DNA of 64,000 bases from Branchiostoma belcheri (Eukaryota; Chordata; Leptocardii; Amphioxiformes; Branchiostomatidae): NCBI RefSeq assembly GCF_001625305.1, contig NW_017804076.1, positions 2,529,223 to 2,593,222 on the forward strand. The letters run 5' to 3'. This document shows, piece by piece, positions 25,592 through 38,600 of this stretch. Both the position numbers and the translations under genes were made by a program. Each line of letters opens with the position of its first letter. The stretch's first letter is position 1. The notes beneath the pieces are model-generated. The model had not been told where the DNA came from, did not search any database, and saw nothing but the letters and a program-made list of their open reading frames with translations.

Positions 25592-25682
25592 TAGCCTGGG
25601 TTCCATCCTTACCGGTAGCCCTTTCAAGGCAGCAACCAAAAGGAAGAGCCAGTGATAGCTACAGAGGATGTAACCCAGGCTA
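25592..25682. mobile_element. 91-bp MITE, TAGCCTGG family, in DNAJB 3'UTR
   Basis: Inverted ends TAGCCTGGGTTCCATCC and GGATGTAACCCAGGCTA. The flanks GAACAAGGATA and GAAGAAGGGATA resemble a degenerate target duplication. It lies about 50 bp beyond the DNAJB stop codon, so it would be transcribed as a hairpin in the mRNA. Confidence 0.8.
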
Positions 25683-25734
25683 GAAGAAGGGATAATAACT
25701 GAGCCCTTGACTGACCACAACAGGAATGTGGGCA

Positions 25735-28700
25735 CTAGTTGTAGGTCAGCCTCTCCAGCTGCTCCTCTCCGTCCACTTTTCTGGACCTGAGCTGTCCATC
25801 CACCTCCTCCTCCACAGTCTCTACACCATTCTCCACTATCCTGCAGGGAGGGATGGAAAAGGTACATGGTATCACAGTGCCATCTAGTGGCTGACATAAG
25901 CATTACAGGTGCAAAGTCTACATGGTGTTAGCTCACTGGCCCTAACAATGTGTCAGGAAAGGCAACCTACATGTAAATGACATGAAGAAAAATTAAAAGC
26001 GCTGTGACTGATAGATACCTTTCCACCTTGTACTTTCTCAGTGTAACAAATTTTATTGTCTACAAAAAGTCGGCCATAATTTTTTCCACAAAATATTTTC
26101 TTTTAAAAATGATGAAATAAATCCCTACCTTCTTGTCGTGACCTTCCTGCCATTGACGTACTTGGTGGACGTTGAGGTTGACTTGAAGTTCCCTCCCCGG
26201 TTGCCGCTGCCGCCAAACGATGAGCTAGAGAAAGATGTGAACCTGGAGACCACATGGCAATGCTGGTTAGAGACCCAAACCAGAGGGAAACACTTGTTAG
26301 AGACCCTAATGTTCTGTGGAATTCACTCTCAACAAGGCAGTGTGTCTTATAAAAACCATGTCGCAGGCACAACTATACTTCCAATACACTGATATGTGGA
26401 GTGAGCTAGACAACCAAAATGCTCAACTATTACAACAGACAAAGCAGTCTACAGTGAATAATAGTGCTGTGAAGAAGTCCCTCAATTTTTTGGTAGAAGA
26501 CTATTCATTTCTAGCTCTCTATATTTGATGCATGCATTCAATGATTTTCTTTGTGGATCATTGATGTTTCATCCAATTCTTGGAGGCAATGACTTCAATT
26601 TGGCACTGCATATGTCTACAACATTACAAATCTCTTAAGCATATCTGCAAATACAAATGAAAAGCCAGTTCCGAGGCACTACAGCTCTGTGATCCCAGTC
26701 TTTTATGTTTCCATTCTGCAGCATGCTGTATGTGACAAATGATGGAACCATGGCAGGCTTCACAGTTCGTATATAATCAACTACCATGTAAGTGCTTAGT
26801 GCTAAGCAGAGGCCATTTCAAATCTTTGGTATGACCTGGCTGGGGTTGGAATAGCCTGGTATCCAGTCTATTGTGGTTAGGGTAAGTTCTCTTCAGTGCT
26901 GCAGGAGCTCTTCCCTGCCAGACTCAGCTAGGCTATGGCTCTATTAGCATTCTCCTGGCATAACACTCCCACTAGGTGGCCTGTAGAGCTGGATGGGGGA
27001 AAACTTTTAGAGCCCCGAAAAGAGGCTGCCCAAACCACAATAGACTGGATACAAGGCTAAGGTTTGAACCCATGACTTGATACTAAATGCAGAGCAAGCA
27101 GTCTACCCACTAGGCTATTGCACTGGTGTGACGTGGTGTCTGTGAGCATGGTGAATAATTATGTACATGTACAGTGGTAGTAAGCTAGTTTGGTACACAT
27201 GTACAGTGGTGCCGTCACATATCGGGGGCGCTCACTCACCCCCCTGGTCTTGCGTATGGCTGAGGTGCTGCCTGCATGAAGTGGTGGTTGAAGTCAAAAC
27301 TGAGAGGAGAGAAACACAGACGTATGGACGACAGACAAAGGCACCACAGATGTGAATAACACCGAGGTCATTTCCTTACTTCCCGCAAGCCCATGCACCA
27401 CACCATGACAGGTCAAACTGTGTCAGTCAGTTCATGCAACAGTGAAGGTGAATGGTTTGCTGATGACAAAATTTGTAATAGAAGACCCCCATAGAAATGA
27501 TCAGATACAGGGCAGCCTCCTTCAATAAGCATTGTACTGTACTGGTTTTTGGATCATTCTATGTATTATCAATACCCTAGCTCCCACTGCATTGACAGAT
27601 CATACAGCATTGTTCTTAGGACTGTTGGGAACTATCGTAGGCATGTAAAGTAAGTCGGACTAAAATTTAACATTCCACAACATGACAAAGAGATCACAAT
27701 TTTTTAAAAACTCTTTGAGCTTTTTAAATGTAATATTTCTGGTAGGTATAATTATTGGCACAATTGAAAAAATGTCAATCATGATATCAGTAACTTCACA
27801 ACAGGTACATAAGTAACAGACAGTAGATCTCGTACTGTTAAATGCAACATAGCTGACAACAAGGACAGCAAAGAACAGCAAGGGAACAGCAGCAGCACCT
27901 GTTCCTTTACAAACAGCCCCCACAGTTCTAGACCCCACAACTAGAAGTATGTTGTGGATACTACAAAATTTCATGCCACCAAACATTTTGCTCCTATTCT
28001 CCCAATTTGTCCCATATTTGTGTAGATGCAGCTGGTCTAAATTCATGCTGTTTACATTTTCAACTCCACACACAGTTTGCTCGAGACATTCTGATCTGCC
28101 ATCACACAAAACCGATGATTTCTCCCTCCTACACTGACCTAAGCGATGAACATGGCGGTATGTGGTATAATGTCGACCACGTTTGCGGTCGCTCGATGGT
28201 CGAGTTTTCTACCGACGGTATAACCATATTGGAAACAAACGTCTTCCTCTTAACCGGAGGGGTGTGATAGCACAGGGAGCGGTACTTTTGAGCTTTAGGC
28301 TTGGGCGGGACTCTGGGCGGTAGTTTGGCTTGGGGTTATGTCTCTGAGTGGGAAATCTGAAGGAAACAGAAGTGAAGCTCATAACAAGCAAACAGGTGCA
28401 ACAAGAGGGTTAGAAAAGAGAACTGGGGAGGGGGGGGTATCAGAGCTTCAGGGCCTTTCAAGATGGCAGACATTTAAGAAAGTCTTCAAGCAGCCAAGCT
28501 GGTTGTTCACACTGTATACTGTTTGGAATATTGTCAAAAACAAAATAAAGAAGACTTAAATGTAAATACTGTAAATCACAATATTTTTCACGGTACTTTT
28601 TATATTCTTTTATATGTTTTTGCAGTCACTTTTGTACCACAAACTTATCATTAAGTTGAACATGTAATGTGCCAACTTTCTTTTTGCTGCACCTGCCGCC

Positions 28701-31700
28701 ACAACAAACATATCGTTCTGCAAACATAAACTGATTTACAGTAAATAAAGCTAATATGTTTATAGGAAGTCACCTACTGAATTTTCAGTAATAACGGAAT
28801 TTCTACATGTTTCATATTTTGGAAACATGGTTATCAAATTTTATCTTACTTTGCTGTTTGTGGGAAGGCTCTGACCTCTGATAGACCATGCCTCTGCTCA
28901 CACCGCTGTGCCAACATGCCAACACACCCCCCAGTTCCACACGAGCAGAGTTAGAAACACTCTAGCAGGGGAAAACTTGTAATGACACACTGGATGGGGA
29001 GGGCTCAAGCAAAACTCAACAGTAAGAAATAGAGACAGTATTATAAGACAGGGGGAACGTTTAGCAAAGAATCAGTCACTGTCACACTTAAAGTCTTTGT
29101 TTCTTTTTTCGCAAAAAAATGTCATTCCAGCAGTTTTGTCAAACAGCAGTCACAATGTAAACTTATATACAGCCTCTTTTATTGAAAATTGCCAGAAAAT
29201 TTGACTTGGTTAAAATACACGTTAGTTTTAGCTCACAAAATTAGCGGATTCGTCACCCCCCCATCATGTTCAGCACAAGTGCCCCTCTGACCAGACTTGT
29301 ACCTACCCGCCGTCTGCAAATGGGTCGCTCCTACCGCCGATGCCGAAGTTGAAGGAGAATCCTGGGAAGTTGTCCTGGAAGAGCGTGGTGCTGCCGGCGC
29401 CGTGAGCGTGACGGGACCGCGAGGTGCGGGAACTACGACCTGCAGCGGCGGACATGTTCTCTCGTAAGGAAGAGTTCCAACGACTTTAGAAACACAACCT
29501 ACAATGCATTATCACATTATCATACAGACAAGACCATAGAAATTATTCAAGCTTTTAGACTAAACCTGCTTTCTAAGGAGTCCATGCTAGCATCAGCCTA
29601 GCACATTTTTAGGCAGGGTTAGATCATACTACATGTAGTAAAATTTTAAGCTTGAGGAATAAAAAAGGTGGAAAGACATAATCTTCCACTGCCATGGTTC
29701 AAACATCTAATGAAGGTCAGAGTGTTTGGCTGATAATTCAAGGTGTTTCTGTTGTGTTTAAACAAAGCTTAAACTTTCACAACTACTGATTCTACCAACA
29801 CAGACGAGCTTCCATTTGTATATTTGAGTATTAGATCATTTTGCTTCTTATTGATTGATGGCATATCCTACCACTGGTGATTAACCATTCTTATATGGCA
29901 ACTTTAGGTCATCAATCATTCTTATACGGCAAACACAGAGACAGAGCGGAAACATGTCTGTGTTGTCTGCCATAACCAGTCTTCGGGAGTGTATTTTCAG
30001 AAATCATAGACTAAATAGGTCCATCCATTGATTGTTTGACATTTTCCAACCTTCAGTGGATTTCATTTTTTCTGTTACCTTCTATATGTGATTTAAAATC
30101 CCAATTTTCCTAGCCTGTTAGGAAGTTTTTTCCTGCACTCTCATTTTTTCTGCAAATTGCAGCTGACATATTTCTTATTTTCAAGCAGTTGGAGTTGAAC
30201 AGTAACTAGTAAATGAGAAAATTCTTGAATATTTTTTCAAGCATAACTTGATGGTCTTTAGTGAGACATTGCTCTTGCATGTATTGCAAACTCAAAATTC
30301 TGTACCTTATTTATTGATCATGGTACCGCTACTCTATCAGAGAACACCACCAAACATGAAGCTTAGAAACTTTATTTGTTTTAGAGCATATAGAGTATCT
30401 ACCATTTACAAATGGTAGGCTCGAAAGAGTTCCACATTTATTGCAAGATTTTACAAAATTGTGAATTACTTGTAATTCAGTACTACATGATGAAACTTTA
30501 AAATGTGTGAAAATGTTCTTTAAATTATGTCACAACTTAAAAAATTACAGTCCAGCCATTAATTTGGAATAGAACATTTTGTTTCTTGAAAAATGCACAG
30601 CATCAATTGCAACTGCCAAGCCTATTGTCTATATTATTACTAACCCCGTTTGCGTGGGCGAGGCTCACTACACATTTCACAGGAGTCCATGAGTTCATGA
30701 TTATTGAAGGTGCACGCCGGACAGTCCCACCGTTCCTCCGGACCGGAGTCGGGGCTGGGGTCGGCGCGACGAGCCATGTGCCGCCCGCCGCCACCGTGTC
30801 TGCCCCCGAAACTGGGCGCTAAACACAGCGAACACACACACACATACAGGCATGTCAGTGACATGGGGTGGGGAAGGGACAGGTCAAAGAGAAACCCATA
30901 GAAACATTAGGATACATAAGAATGAGAACTTCAGAATAGAGGAAAAACATCAGGAAAACATGCAATGGCAAAGATGGAAAGAAGAAATCCAAAGCTACAA
31001 AAAGAGTCATTACAAGGAGAGCTGCTTGTATCTATATCTACTGTAATATAAGTAATGAGTATAACATGTAGAGTTCACAGTAGAGCTATGACACAGTACC
31101 TCTCAAAAGATCTTACTGTTTTGTATATAAAACATACTACAACATTTCCAACTTGGTCCTTGTTCCTTACAGTCATCTGACTGTACCAAAAGCGTCAAAT
31201 CTGACTGTGTACTAATGCACAAGTACTAGTAGGTACATTTTCTGTTTTCTTTCCCTTATGGAGTGAGGTACATGTACCTTCACATGCATGGTACATGTAG
31301 GTTCGTCTGTCTGATTGTGTTGGTTCCTCCAATAATCACAAAGATTAGTTTTTGCAATTTGAAATGTTTCCTCCATGAGTTGACTCTATCCTATCCATGC
31401 ATGATGTATTAAAGTTGCCATGAATGAATGAATCTGAAGATTTCTACTTCAAGTATCACACATACAAGTGAGGGTGTCCCAACACTGCAGTGACTGTTCT
31501 GGAATGGATTGTGTCCAAAAAAACTATAACATGCTTGATACAGTGAACAATTATGATTCTCTCTTAGTACTCACCAAAGGGAGGAATTCTGTATAAAATT
31601 TGTAATTTTCTTTAAGACTGACAACTACACATTCAATGCTAGTTGCATAGACTTAATACATGTAGTTTTCTCTCCAAACTTGATTTGACTTGATAAATAC

Positions 31701-34700
31701 AAATGTATTGTGTATTTCATGCTGACACACATTTATCCAGGCATGTAAAATGCCAATGACCCATACTATACTTTTTGTTTAGTATGTGTTACTGAATGTT
31801 TTGCTACTGTAACTTCACTAACAAGCAGTCTGAAGAAAGCAATTCTAGTGCAGAAGCATGTACCTCCAAAGAGCGAGAATGGTGAGGCATAGGCATAGCC
31901 TCGCGTGGGAGCTGAAACATACAGCAACATAAAAAACAGCAATAATAACAAGAAAACGCATAAAGGAGAAATTGGCACAATATAGGAAAGAAGCAGTTGC
32001 TAAATTCAGATGCAAGGTGACAGAAAATATGGATTATGATTATTATGAGCAACACAAAGCGAAATTCTGGAAAAATGGGGAAAGATGACAAGACAATAGG
32101 GCTCAATCAGAATATTCAAATATACTGACTGATCATACAGTACAGTGTATGCTAATGCCATGAATTACCATAATGTCACAAACATATTTGAGTGACTCAT
32201 AATTATTACATTTTACAGTTTTCAAGGAACCTGGGAACTTTTTCTCAGCTTTGTGAGAACCTGTTTTGTATCATACATGAAAGAAATGACATCAAGCCCC
32301 ATGTCTTGTCAGGATAGGTGGACAGAACTGTCACTGCATGCAGGAACACCCTTTTCACAATGAACACCAATTCGCTTTCACACACCCCTCTCTCTCTCAG
32401 TGGTATGGTCCAAACACAGGGATTACATAATGCCCAACCACCATGCATACATGTGGGGAAATCTGAACTCTAAATACAAATTTGTCAAAATTGTCCTGTT
32501 ACTAATATGTTACGGCAAGAAATACTTCTGTTTTCTGTAATATGTGATCTATCATACAGAACCTGTATTCTTTCAGCTTGCCATTGTAACTTGCTTATAT
32601 CTTTTTGCTGTATCAAATTTTTCTCCAAAATAAAGGTTGTATGTTGGTATCTCTAGTCCTGTATGTGCAATTTCTTAAAATGAAAAACTTGATGATAAAT
32701 AGATGTGTATGGGCGAGTGAATACAGCAGCCAAATTGCACAGACTACATGAATATGAATCATACATCTACTGCCAGTACATTGAAAGCTACTTTTATGAG
32801 TGAGACTCTTCATGCTTGTGCCTGTAGCAAACCTGTTATCACTCCAGCACAGGCTTGGCTATCATAGTTGTATACTGGGCATGTGGACACTTTTGTGAAG
32901 ATGAAATATTCCCCTGGTACCATAAGTCGCACAGGCAAAGTGAGTTGACGGTATCACCCGAGGTGGCAAATTCTCATTAAGGCTTTTAAAAAGTAGGGTG
33001 TCTGTGGATATTATAGCTGTCATAGTGTAGTAGCTGACCTAGCTAGTGAGGTAGCTTTGACCTTGCTATCTGCTACATTCACAATTTCCACCATCCAAAA
33101 ACAGATAACACTTTCATTGACCACCAGATACGGAAGTCTTAAGTCATTTTCATGAATACTTAAGTTAAGATGTACTACATCTTGAAGACTACATCTTGAT
33201 GTACTACATCTTGAGGTACTTACCACCACCTCCTCCAAAGAAGTCGTCATTGAAGAAGTCAGCGAAAGGGTCGGCACCTCCAAAGAATTCTCTGAAGACT
33301 TCCTCGGGGTCTCTGAAGGTGAAGTGATGGAAGGACCCGCCTGGGGCAGCTCCAAAGTCATCAAAGTTGAAGTTGGCTGTTGAAGAGAACATAATGTTGT
33401 TTTTGTAAATCATAGGGGAAGAAAATAGGTAGTCCTGAAACGCACTATTAATCGTACAACTTAATATCACAGTATAAAGCTTTTTTTCACATTCAAACGT
33501 AATACTAGTTACAGTAAATGATCTGCTTCCATGACATCTCTTTCCATACATGTGTCTTTACACACGATTTTTGTCCATCAAAGATGACGGATTGGGCAAA
33601 ATTCTGTCAAATGATGGAAGACAGATGCTGGCTAGAATGCAGGTCTTGATGTTTGGTTCCAGAGTAATGTCATTGAAAAGAGGATGGCTACACACCTCCT
33701 CCCCTGCTGCCTCTGCTACTTCCCCCAGCATTCCCAGTTATGCCATCCTTCCCATATCTGTCATATATGTCCCGCTTTTGTTCTGAAAAATAAAAAGACA
33801 AATTCATAAATACATATTCTACATCATCTATGTCAATGAACAATGGCATCATTGTCATAAATAAACTGCAAAGTTTACCAGTCAGTATATTCACCCAAAT
33901 TCTTGGAAAACGTACATCCATTTGCACATGAAAATTGCAAGCACAAAAGATCCCTTGCATTGCAATAAAACATCAACTTGTACATCATCACATGGTAACA
34001 ATATGGACTTGAATAGCAAATTTACGTAAGTACATGTACATGTACATAATGTAATGTGACAACCCCTGCATGGCATACATAGGGATACATATATACATTA
34101 AAGAATGTCTAGACGTTAGAAATTCTTCCAATGATTGTAAAAGCTCATTTCCATTCCATACTACCCACACACTCATGTATTAGGTAAGTTAGCTTTCTGA
34201 AATTGTAGTTATGTATCAGTAGATGCCATACTGTGCAATAAAGTACAAATTACTACAATGTAAGTGAAGAGCAGCATGTAACAACATGTTACCCATAGCA
34301 AGCCAAGCAAAACACATAAACCCATATCTACATTGTAACTTAAAGCACGCAAGCAACACAAATTTAGTGCCATGGAGTGCTAAGCCTCCGAGAGCCGTGC
34401 TAGTAAAGCTTTTAACGATACTCACTGTCAGACAAGACCTCATACGCTTCTGCAATTTCCTTGAATTTTTTCTCAGCATTCTCCTTGTTGTCTGGGTTTT
34501 TGTCTGGATGCCATTTCAATGCTTGTTTTCTGTATCTGTAGTGCATGAAAGACAAATGATGCACAAATGTCACTTGTTGTGAAGGGAACATTCAAAATAA
34601 ATTCTCAAACTTGATATAATTTCCTACATTTTCTATGATGACAGATATTCTATTAAGGTTGGATAACTTCTTACACTGTCTCTTACTCTTATGCTCTTGA

Positions 34701-35607
34701 CAAGGTAGAATTGAAAGTAATTCACAAAGGGAGGTGGTTTAAGAGTTATAACTTATGGACATATTTGGTCAAATTATCATTTGTACCTTGAGAAAGATCT
34801 CATGAAGTCTTTGACATATCACCATACTCTACCATAACATAAAGATTTTCATAAAACCAAAATCACAAACAAAACATTGATTTGTATTATCACATTATTT
34901 ACAAACAAAACAACATTACAAAATTGATTTTTTTCACCAGTATGTTTCTCTTGACTATAACAGACATGGTTTTTCCACTTACTGTATGTGTGTTACCCAA
35001 CAAAGGGACCTAACACCTATGGCAGATATATGTCACATTAAGGATATAAGTACATGTATTATCATGTAGACAGCTGTTCTGTGATAAATTATTTACACAC
35101 ATTGCAGCATGTATCTGAGATGGAAGCACACATTTATTAGGGATAATAAACATGTCTAGACAATTGCCTAAAGCATCTGCTGTGCTGACAGATAAAAGAT
35201 AGGAATAATCAATAACATGTAATGTGTAAAATGCATGAGAATATATTAACTAAAAATGCCCCCTTAGCGATAGAAGATGCATTTTATACATACAAATCAT
35301 CAAAACTGTTTTCAAAGAATCTCTTAGAAACTTTATCAATCAATATGGCACCTAAAGGAAAACAATACAGAAACACAAAACAATTTCATATTACAATACA
35401 ATATCATATAATTATAACCTCAACAGATTTGTTTAATCATTAATATACTAATATGAGTAATAAACTTTCTATATTTTAGCTATTGTCCTTCACACAGTCA
35501 CTGAAGGAATTTAACATAGTTTTAAATTTTACTTACGCTTTTTTGATGTCTGCTTGTGTAGCACTTCTAGGGATGCCCAGAATCTCATAGTAGTCATCTG
35601 CAGCCAT
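25735..35607 (-). CDS. DNAJB6-like HSP40 co-chaperone with an added RanBP2-type zinc finger
   Basis: Ten coding exons on the minus strand, in order: 35607-35537, 34535-34426, 33782-33696, 33376-33224, 31911-31864, 30818-30645, 29439-29307, 27299-27240, 26224-26129, 25840-25735. All junctions are GT-AG and keep one frame of 345 aa. Residues 1-70 are a J domain with HPD at 33-35, which stimulates Hsp70 ATPase. A Gly/Phe-rich region with the FREFFGG.DPF signature of class B J-proteins spans about 95-160. Residues 187-206 are a zinc finger with W187, C189, C192, C203, C206 (W-x-C-x2-C-x10-C-x2-C, with N195-N196), i.e. the RanBP2/NZF type. Residues about 269-345 carry the C-terminal DNAJB6/DNAJB2-type segment ([33 protein letters not shown]). 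DNAJB6 suppresses polyglutamine and amyloid aggregation with Hsp70. Human DNAJB6, as I recall it, has no zinc finger. NZF fingers often bind ubiquitin; that function is inference here. Confidence 0.92.
26770..27126 (-). mobile_element. tRNA-derived SINE, split by a MITE
   Basis: On the minus strand from 27,126: AGCCTAGTGGGTAGACTGC (A-box region), then GGGTTCAAACC (B box), then after an interruption TTCCAACCCCAGCCAGGTCA and onward. The SINE body is cut exactly at its B box by the element at 26,852-27,059. It lies in an intron of the DNAJB gene. Confidence 0.7.
26852..27059. mobile_element. 208-bp MITE, TAGCCTGG family, inserted in a SINE
   Basis: Inverted ends TAGCCTGGTATCCAGTCTAT(TGTGGTT) and the complementary (AACCACA)ATAGACTGGATACAAGGCTA: about 27 bp with one mismatch plus an indel. 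The 9-bp flanks GGGTTGGAA and AGGTTTGAA match at 7 of 9 positions, consistent with an aged 9-bp target duplication. Confidence 0.85.
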
Positions 35608-35639
35608 CTTGTGTCCTTAGAACTAATATCTACTGTCTG

Positions 35640-38600
35640 AAATACAAAATTCAACATCAAGTTCAAATACAAGGGTCATAATGATGTCCACCATTGTGCA
35701 TTCCAAATCGGAACTCAAACTGTCAACAAATACAAATAAGAAAACCTTACTCTAAAAACGGTAATGTGCGGTCACTTAAAAAGGATCTGCCAGAGATCTT
35801 TGTCTTGTACAAAATATGTGGGGATATTTTTATCCCAACCCCACCCCTATATACTCTGGTGTACACAGTCGGTATTACTAATTGCAAGGAAAGAATTAGA
35901 TCAAGTTTCTTACATATAAAAGCTAGCAGCAACTATTTGCTGGAGGCTGAAACGGCTACGCGTTCAAACATAATCCCAGCCATCTACCCCACAACGCTGG
36001 ACAACTAGGAAGAATGTCCGACCATTATAACCAACAAGCTGTCCTCCGCTTATCTAAACTTCACCTCTAGCCTCCGCAAAACATCCTTGACTGACCTTGG
36101 GAGCATATGGTGTGGGTCCGACAGTTATAGATATGACGCACAGACGAAATGGCAGAGGGGACAGTTCACTATCACGTTACCACCCACGACTTTACATATT
36201 GGGGGCAGTTCATTTAGGATTGCTTTTGCAATTTTTTTGTGCCAGGACATTTGAAGATGTAAACTGTAATAGCTATGGCTTCGTATGTGCTCATGATACT
36301 TTTTTAAAAGCTACTACTTAAAAGCAAATTCATTTCATGGTGTGTTTTTAAGCGATAGGAGGTTTTTGTGGTTCAAACAATTTTGAAGTACAGTAATAAT
36401 AGCATATTTGCAGTGTCATGAATTTGCTGCCACTACGATTATTTCAAGATTTACGGTTTTAACTGCGAGCCTGAAAATTCCAGTGATCATATGGTCACTG
36501 ATCTAGTTACTTACTCTTCACTTTATCTATCTCCCCTGTGGATTTGCTAATTGCAGGTACATCTACACAATCACCTATCTACATCTACATCTACATGTAT
36601 ATGATGATACTTCACAAACCCTTGTACATGTATTAGTTGTAGGGCATCTTGTCTACATGTAATTGCAGTGCCCTTTCTAAATTAAGAAAGGCGTGGGAGA
36701 GTGATCAAGAGTTCTACCTCGTAATTATAGGACTGCACATGTCAAGGTCTTACTGTGGTTTAGTGGCTGCAAATTGTCTAGGCTTTGGTGGATCTCGTGG
36801 GAGTATACAGAAAGTATAGCCTTGGGGGCCAAAAGACCTCTGATGTCTGTGAACAAAGTTTACTGTCTAGTTTTATCCTGATACATGTAGATGATTACAG
36901 AAATTATGATTATGACACATCTACATAATAACGACATAAACATATCAGATGTCTACTCTTAATTGCTAAATGTCAGATTTACTGTATTTAATCTGCTTGT
37001 ATAAACCAACATCTGTGGCCCAGATTTTGTAGAAGGACTACTGTGTTGTTCCTATAGGCAAATCCACTTTGGACCATGGCATGTACATGTTTATAAATAG
37101 TCCATACTTAGTAGACCACACTTGGTATGTTGTACACTCACAGGCCTTAGGCCTGGGTGTCCTTATACAGTATGGTCTTAGCATATCTTTCCTAACGACT
37201 GCATCTAGTCTTAAAACAGACTTTGAAACAAGTGGCGTGTAATCTTTTGTATCTAACATAAAACCCAAGCCGTATCTAACATAAAACCCAAGGATCCAAC
37301 AGATGTCTTAGCTTTTACAATGGTTGAAAGACATGCCTATGGCTACATATACAGAATCTGGGTCAGTCTCAAAGTATAAATATTCTCCATAGGAAAACAA
37401 ATTAGTCCCATTTCTCAATAGACAACATTAAAACATCTAGCCATTCTAGGCATCCTCACTTGTGGCTTTGTTTACATGTGGGTGTGTGATACAATGGTAG
37501 TGGTAACTGGTAACAGTGCAGAACTTTATTGTATAAAGGAGCACATTTATACATGGTTTCTCCTGAAAGAATGTGCATGGCCATACTTTGTTATCAAGTA
37601 AAAGTAGGTCGAGGACTACATACTTCAGACAGTATGTCACAAAGAAATGTTGTCAGACTTGAAAGACAAGGTACATGTAATTCACACCTCTAGCTGGTCT
37701 TGCAATTTATCTACTACTAGACTATATGTGTGCAAATTTTCTCTTGCTATGACAAATCATGTCAACAAAAAAAGCATTTCATCTGATGTTTGTTAAATAT
37801 TCAAATATACATATATCTAGTAGCACTTATTCCCATTCAACCTTCATGTCATTTACATGCAAGCCTTCAACCAACAGATCTATAAACTTACATATTACAA
37901 ATTCATGAGACAAGCTGCGGGAGCTATCACTTCAATAAAACATAGAAGTATTGCTCAACTCAACAGCAGTCATTAATCATAATAATACAATGGTACATAT
38001 AATGTAGATTTATCCTGTACTTCTTTATGGAAAACAGTGCATAAAACAGTGTGACCTTTACATAAGCAGTCATGCAGGTGTACAACATAATTATCACACT
38101 ATGTCAATTGTACAAATGTACCTGTGTACTGAAGTGAAGGGGAGAAATAAATGATTGCTCCTTAGAAACACACTGCAACAGACACATACTGCAACACCTA
38201 CTTTCCACCTAGTAGTAGTAGTCTATTATTACATCATTAGTTATTATCAAAAATATCTTCACAGCATTGTTCTTTGAGTTGGGGCAGGTTTCATTAATGG
38301 TTCACTCAAATCAATGTGTAGCTTATTGATATTGTATATCTTGATGCTGCATTTGCCAGTGTGTCTCTGTCCCAAGGGATAATAATTTACGGTAAACGGT
38401 GCTTTCAATTTTCAAAGGACCATACAAGAATGAAAAATCATATCAGCATTAATTTACAGGTGTGAAAATGGTATGAAACTGAAAGCATGCTTTCAAGTAG
38501 AAGTGAAATAATCACCTGATGTGTCGGAAAGTGCCTAGAAAGTACCAGGTTTAAGGAGATTTTGAACCTCCTTGAATGTACAAGTGTCCTTGTGACGTAG

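Noticed and set aside
27240..27271. Shorter DNAJB exon 8 using the acceptor ...cttcatgcag
   Set aside because: It leaves phase 1, which clashes with exon 9. The acceptor ...ctctcctctcag at 27,300 has a better pyrimidine tract and restores phase 2 and an FDFNHHFMQ reading.
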